A stretch of DNA of 9,600 nt, taken from contig CAZFQS010000054.1 in assembly GCA_964521285.1 (NCBI GenBank), forward strand, positions 1 through 9,600. Direction: 5' to 3'. How positions within the stretch are numbered: position 1 is the stretch's first letter; every line of letters starts with the position of its first letter. Origin of the DNA: G020354785 sp964521285 (GTDB taxonomy: Bacteria; Bacteroidota; Bacteroidia; Bacteroidales; UBA10428). Shown in pieces: positions 6,528 through 9,600 of the stretch. The translations under genes and the position numbers were made by a program. A model generated the notes under the pieces. That model did no database searches. It was not told the origin of the DNA and saw nothing but the letters and a program-made list of their open reading frames with translations.

Positions 6528-6757
6528 GCACTAAGGATAATTTTTTTAATAAAATTAATTCTTTTTTTATATCTGTTTTTTAATGTAATATCATCTATAA
6601 CTTTTTCAAGAATATTTTTGGGAATGGCCTTTGTTATTCTTATCATATCATTAACATTTCCGTAAAGGAATACATTATTGGCAACTACTTTTTCAGGCAA
6701 ATCTGCATTTTCTTTATAATTCCAGAATATGTACACCGGAAAATCCGTGATTTTCAT
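6524..6757 (-). CDS. Small FW-motif protein, likely partner/antitoxin of the downstream nucleotidyltransferase
   Basis: This 77-residue cytosolic protein starts MKITDFPVYIFWNYKENADL. It then has a helix-rich stretch (VFLYGNVNDMIRITKAI, about 29-45) and a basic C-terminal helix (LKNRYKKRINFIKKIIL). The pattern 'P-x-x-[LIF]-F-W-[DN]-Y' near the start, a G-[DN]-x-x-D segment, and a basic end beginning near 'LKNR' resembles short proteins that sit directly before AbiEii-type nucleotidyltransferases in Bacteroidota (DUF6922-like, from memory and unverified). It lacks the winged helix of the classical AbiEi antitoxin. The ATGA overlap with the nucleotidyltransferase, its small size and its first position argue for an antitoxin or regulator of that protein. 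A promoter candidate and an inverted repeat lie 58-81 bases upstream of the ATG. The gene call is strong; the antitoxin role is inferred. Confidence 0.75.
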   Translation of the reverse strand: MKITDFPVYIFWNYKENADLPEKVVANNVFLYGNVNDMIRITKAIPKNILEKVIDDITLKNRYKKRINFIKKIILSA

Positions 6758-6814
6758 AACTATAATAATTGGTTATATTTATGAATTATTTATGATATTC
6801 ATTTAATAATTAAG

Positions 6815-6838
6815 ATAGTATTAGTACAAATATACTAT
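6815..6838. promoter_or_regulatory. Promoter element overlapped by a 7+7 bp inverted repeat (candidate TA operator)
   Basis: On the minus strand TATATTTG (6827-6834) matches the Bacteroidota -7 consensus TAnnTTTG exactly; transcription would start near 6820, about 62 nt before the ATG at 6757. The arms ATAGTAT (6815-6821) and ATACTAT (6832-6838) are a perfect inverted repeat with a 10-base spacer. They overlap the -7 box and the start region. No clean TTTG was found at the -33 spacing. The layout fits autorepression of a toxin-antitoxin pair. Confidence 0.45.
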
Positions 6839-6905
6839 TTCATTAATTACTATTTAACAACTTAATCAAACCGCTCAACAGAAATTACTGATGTAGTATT
6901 ACTTC

Positions 6906-8333
6906 TTATTTACTCCTGTACCTCCTGAAAATAATATTAAAGATAGCAATAAAGAAATATTTAAAGTCAGTGATAAAAGGATGCTTTTCATAAGCATTAA
7001 GATATTTCATTTCTGAATCCATGATTTCCTCTAAAGTTTTTGGGCAATCAACATAAAAAGGAGGGATTAAGCCCGGTTTATATTTTATTCTTTTTTCCTG
7101 CAGTTCTTTTGTATAAAGATTGTAGTATTGTTTACTTAACGGCCTTACACCAAATAATTTCAAGTCTCCTTTTATCCAGTTAAGAAGAGAAGGCAATTCG
7201 TCAAGCCACAGGGACCTGAGAAATTTTCCAAGAGTTGATACACGAAAGTCTTTTTTAAATTTGCCTCCTGGTTCAAGTCCGTTTTTATTATATATATATT
7301 CCTGTATATATTCGGCAAATGGGTGCATTGTCCGTAGTTTATAGACTTTAATCATTTTGCCTTCTTTTCCTATTCTTTTTAACTTTACAACTGGTCCGTA
7401 ACTAGGCTCTTTAGGGAACTGGGGCTTACTAACCTTTCTTGCAACAAAATACAAATAGTTATCAATAAATTTTTCATCAACTATTACAAATCCGCAGGAG
7501 TAAAGTCTTCCATAAGTTTCAGCTTTGGTCAATACCCGGTTTTCTCCCCTTGTAAGAATGAAATAAATACCTTTGGTAAGCCAGAACTTTGGAAAAATTC
7601 TTTTTATGATATAATCCAGTGTATAAAAGAAAAAGTTGAATATTGGCGGATACTTATTAAGAATTCTGTGTTTCCTTAGATCTTTTGTTTCCACAAAATC
7701 AATAAATAAACCTCCTTCAGGAAGCTTTGCATTTACTGATTCAAAAAATTTATTAATAAACCTTATATCATTGATGCGTTGAATATTAACAATTGATTCG
7801 AACTGTGGTTGAAGTTGTGTATCAATGTTAAACCTTGATGTTGAACTAAGAATCAATGTTTCCGGAGAGTCGATTTTAGCGTAGCTGAAAATAAAATCAT
7901 AAGCTTCTTTGCTTATTTCCAGAAGCAAAGCTTTTTCCCTCTCCTTGTATGTGTAATTTTCCTTTTCTTTTTTCTTTGTTTTAAATTTGTTCAGTGTTCC
8001 GTTGAGTAAGTTCATCCCGTTTCTAAATCTCTTATTCTTACGGCCGTTTGTATCTATACTTATATTTGCATGGATAAATGCAAAATAAACAGANNNNNNN
8101 NNNNNNNNNNNNNNNNNNNNNNNNNNNNNNNNNNNNNNNNNNNNNNNNNNNNNNNNNNNNNNNNNNNNNNNNNNNNNNNNNNNNNNNNNNNNNTCAATGT
8201 ATTTTGGAAGATATATATTGTAGGTTCCCGATTTTATCCAAATACATGCGAGAAATGCAACAAATAGTATTATAATATCGGCAAGAAAAAAAATATGTGA
8301 CTTTGCCTTCAACGAATTATTTTTATTTAACAT
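6906..8333 (-). CDS. Polyprenyl-phosphate sugar-1-phosphate transferase with methyltransferase-like middle domain; broken by a 100-N gap
   Basis: This membrane enzyme starts a polysaccharide repeat unit by moving a sugar-1-phosphate from a nucleotide sugar onto undecaprenyl phosphate. The C-terminal catalytic domain (about 6906-7406) shows VYKLRTM, LGKFLRSLWLDELPSLLNWI, KGDLKLFGVRPLS and KPGLIPPFYVD, the bacterial sugar transferase (PF02397) motifs. At the N-terminus one membrane helix is visible (FFLADIIILFVAFLACIWIK), and the gap hides the rest of the membrane part. The middle (about 7436-7883) looks like the second half of a methyltransferase fold: LPEGGLFI, then LTKAETYGRLYSCGFVIV and YLYFVARK. 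ATG 8331-8333 is preferred; the frame extends to a TTG at 8364-8366. The N run covers 8094-8193, so continuity across it is assumed. It follows wecB by 76 bases, probably in one operon. The sugar cannot be told from sequence. Confidence 0.85.
   Translation of the reverse strand: MLNKNNSLKAKSHIFFLADIIILFVAFLACIWIKSGTYNIYLPKYIXXXXXXXXXXXXXXXXXXXXXXXXXXXXXXXXXXSVYFAFIHANISIDTNGRKNKRFRNGMNLLNGTLNKFKTKKKEKENYTYKEREKALLLEISKEAYDFIFSYAKIDSPETLILSSTSRFNIDTQLQPQFESIVNIQRINDIRFINKFFESVNAKLPEGGLFIDFVETKDLRKHRILNKYPPIFNFFFYTLDYIIKRIFPKFWLTKGIYFILTRGENRVLTKAETYGRLYSCGFVIVDEKFIDNYLYFVARKVSKPQFPKEPSYGPVVKLKRIGKEGKMIKVYKLRTMHPFAEYIQEYIYNKNGLEPGGKFKKDFRVSTLGKFLRSLWLDELPSLLNWIKGDLKLFGVRPLSKQYYNLYTKELQEKRIKYKPGLIPPFYVDCPKTLEEIMDSEMKYLNAYEKHPFITDFKYFFIAIFNIIFRRYRSK
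8094..8193. other. Assembly gap (100 Ns) inside the sugar transferase gene
   Basis: There are exactly 100 Ns, the usual placeholder for a scaffold join of unknown length. The reading frame on both sides fits a single protein, but the real number of bases is unknown. Apparent frame continuity over the Ns is therefore not evidence. Roughly three membrane helices expected for this family are missing, so the true gap is probably longer than 100 bases. Confidence 0.95.
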
Positions 8334-8409
8334 AAAGATATGAATGATAATGGAAAATAAAAACAATTTAAATGTTAAAAAGTTCTATCAATACTTAAAA
8401 ATTTCTAAC

Positions 8410-9504
8410 TCATGTCAGATGCTTCAATAATATTTCAACAATCCTTTCTGCAGTGTTGCCATCCCATAATTCAGGAATGGAGCCCTTTTTTATTTTCCCG
8501 TTAAGTATGGTGGTTGCTGCTATTTCAACCTTTGACAGGTCTGTTCCTATTTTTTGATTGGTGCCAAGAGTAACAGTAACAGGTCTTTCAGTATTATTTC
8601 TTACTGTCAGGCATTGCACTCCCATAAATGTTGTTTCTTCCTGTATACCTCCGCTGTCCGTAATTACCAATTCAGCATTTTTTGATAATGCTAGAAAATC
8701 AATATATCCGATTGGATCAGTGGTAAGCACATTACTGATAAATTTATCTGATAAACCAAAATCTTTAATGTTTTTTTTGGTGCGCGGATGAATAGGGAAT
8801 ACTACCTTTCTTTTTGTTCCTAAATTATTTAAAAAAATTATAAGTTTATTTATGTTTTCTTTTGTATCGACATTTCTTGGCCTGTGGAAAGTTACCAGAA
8901 TATAATTTTTCTTGTTAAGACCTAATGATTTTAATATTTTTGATTTTTCAATTTTAGGCATATAATATACCAGACTGTCAATCATCACGTTTCCGACAAA
9001 AAATATTTTATTTTCTGATATGCCTTCGTTTTTCAAGTTTATTAATCCGCTTGGCTCAGAAACAAGCAAAAAATCTGCCAGGATATCAGTTATTATACGG
9101 TTTATTTCTTCAGGCATTTCCCTGTCAAAGCTTCTAAGGCCTGATTCAACATGGGCTATTTTAATCCCAAGCTTTGAAGCAACCAGGCTGCAAGCCAATG
9201 TTGAATTAACATCACCGTAGACGATAATAAGGTCTGGCTTCTCAGCATTAATCGTTTTTTCAAATTCAATCATTATTCTGGCAGTCTGTTCTGCATGAGA
9301 TCCTTCACTCACTCCGAGGTAAAAATCAGGTTTTGGTATTTCCAGATCCTCAAAAAAAACTTTGGACATGTTTAAATCGAAATGCTGGCCGGTATGACAT
9401 ATTAAATGATTTACCTTTTTGGAGTGTTTTTGAAAAATTTTATGTACAGGTGCGATTTTTATAAAATTAGGACGTGCTCCAACAACAGAGATAATTTTAA
9501 GCAT
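8410..9504 (-). CDS. wecB: UDP-N-acetylglucosamine 2-epimerase (non-hydrolysing)
   Basis: This cytosolic enzyme interconverts UDP-GlcNAc and UDP-ManNAc, supplying ManNAc-type sugars for surface polysaccharide. It has the two Rossmann-like domains of the family and is 364 residues from the chosen start. The N-terminus MLKIISVVGARPNFIKIAPV is the family start. Catalytic and binding blocks, numbered from that Met, are TGQHFD, YGDVNSTLA (Asp98), HVESGLRSFDREMPEEINR (Glu120, Glu133), TFHRPRNVD (His207), PIHPRT, TDSGGIQEE and NNTERP. These correspond to the Asp, Glu, Glu and His active-site set of E. coli WecB. The frame also opens at an ATG at 9535-9537, which would add 11 unconserved residues, but a promoter candidate at 9539-9546 would place the transcript start inside that extension, so 9504 is preferred. 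It leads the minus-strand block and is followed by the sugar transferase. Confidence 0.95.
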   Translation of the reverse strand: MLKIISVVGARPNFIKIAPVHKIFQKHSKKVNHLICHTGQHFDLNMSKVFFEDLEIPKPDFYLGVSEGSHAEQTARIMIEFEKTINAEKPDLIIVYGDVNSTLACSLVASKLGIKIAHVESGLRSFDREMPEEINRIITDILADFLLVSEPSGLINLKNEGISENKIFFVGNVMIDSLVYYMPKIEKSKILKSLGLNKKNYILVTFHRPRNVDTKENINKLIIFLNNLGTKRKVVFPIHPRTKKNIKDFGLSDKFISNVLTTDPIGYIDFLALSKNAELVITDSGGIQEETTFMGVQCLTVRNNTERPVTVTLGTNQKIGTDLSKVEIAATTILNGKIKKGSIPELWDGNTAERIVEILLKHLT

Positions 9505-9538
9505 ATGAGATAAAAATATGTGAGAATTAAAAACCATA

Positions 9539-9569
9539 CAAAAGTAAGATTATTGTTTAGTTATAAAAA
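9539..9569 (-). promoter_or_regulatory. Candidate Bacteroidota promoter for wecB (decides its start)
   Basis: On the minus strand TACTTTTG (9539-9546) matches TAnnTTTG exactly, with TTTT (9566-9569; consensus TTTG) 19 bases upstream. Transcription would start near 9532, just after the distal ATG (9535-9537), leaving a leader of about 28 nt before the conserved start at 9504. This supports the shorter protein. Confidence 0.5.
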
Positions 9570-9600
9570 GATGTTGTTTGACATTTATCAACTTACAATT

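Noticed and set aside
4675..6757. Transposon or prophage carrying the ATPase and TA-like genes
   Set aside because: No transposase, integrase, terminal inverted repeats or tRNA attachment site is visible; only an ambiguous 13-bp direct repeat exists.
6758..6905. Short AT-rich direct repeats (for example ACTATTT at 6834 and 6849) as a repeat array
   Set aside because: Units are too short and irregular in very AT-rich DNA; only the perfect inverted repeat over the promoter was kept.
8070..8275. Plus-strand open frames running through the N gap
   Set aside because: They exist only because Ns contain no stop codons; the flanking sequence codes on the minus strand.

Overview
The window looks like chromosomal DNA of a Bacteroidota member, probably Bacteroidales-like and possibly a metagenome-assembled scaffold because it contains a run of exactly 100 Ns. 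The evidence is its low GC, the absence of strong Shine-Dalgarno sequences, promoter candidates of the Bacteroidota TTTG / TAnnTTTG type, an IleRS of the eukaryote-like type, a PhoR-like histidine kinase with the Bacteroidota linker signature, and a Wzi-family outer-membrane protein. This assignment comes from protein patterns only; no database search was possible.

Layout. Positions 1-722 (-) hold the N-terminal third or so of isoleucyl-tRNA synthetase, with an altered class I signature (GIHH instead of HIGH). Positions 815-1855 (-) hold a membrane histidine kinase with almost no periplasmic part and no response regulator beside it. A divergent 118-bp spacer with a 19-bp palindrome separates it from a small two-helix membrane protein (1974-2309, +). 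That gene converges, six bases apart, on riboflavin synthase (2316-2912, -), which has a good promoter candidate. Everything from 3042 to 9504 then lies on the minus strand.

The minus-strand block mixes two themes. At its upstream end, wecB (UDP-GlcNAc 2-epimerase) is followed by a polyprenyl-phosphate sugar transferase that is interrupted by the N gap; at its downstream end lies a Wzi-like outer-membrane protein. These fit surface polysaccharide (capsule, O-antigen or EPS) synthesis: sugar-nucleotide supply, initiation on the lipid carrier, and surface attachment or export. Between them (4675-6757) sits what looks like inserted cargo: a two-gene toxin-antitoxin-like pair (a small FW-motif protein and an AbiEii-type nucleotidyltransferase, overlapping by ATGA) and a COG1672-type ATPase with a C-terminal winged-helix-like region. 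The pair has its own promoter candidate overlapped by a perfect 7-bp inverted repeat, which suggests autoregulation.

The best leads are the TA-like pair with its operator candidate, the ATPase beside it with ACGT repeats over its start region, the methyltransferase-like middle domain of the sugar transferase, and the GIHH motif of IleRS. I found no CRISPR array, tRNA, rRNA or insertion sequence. No stretch above 300 bases lacks a gene.
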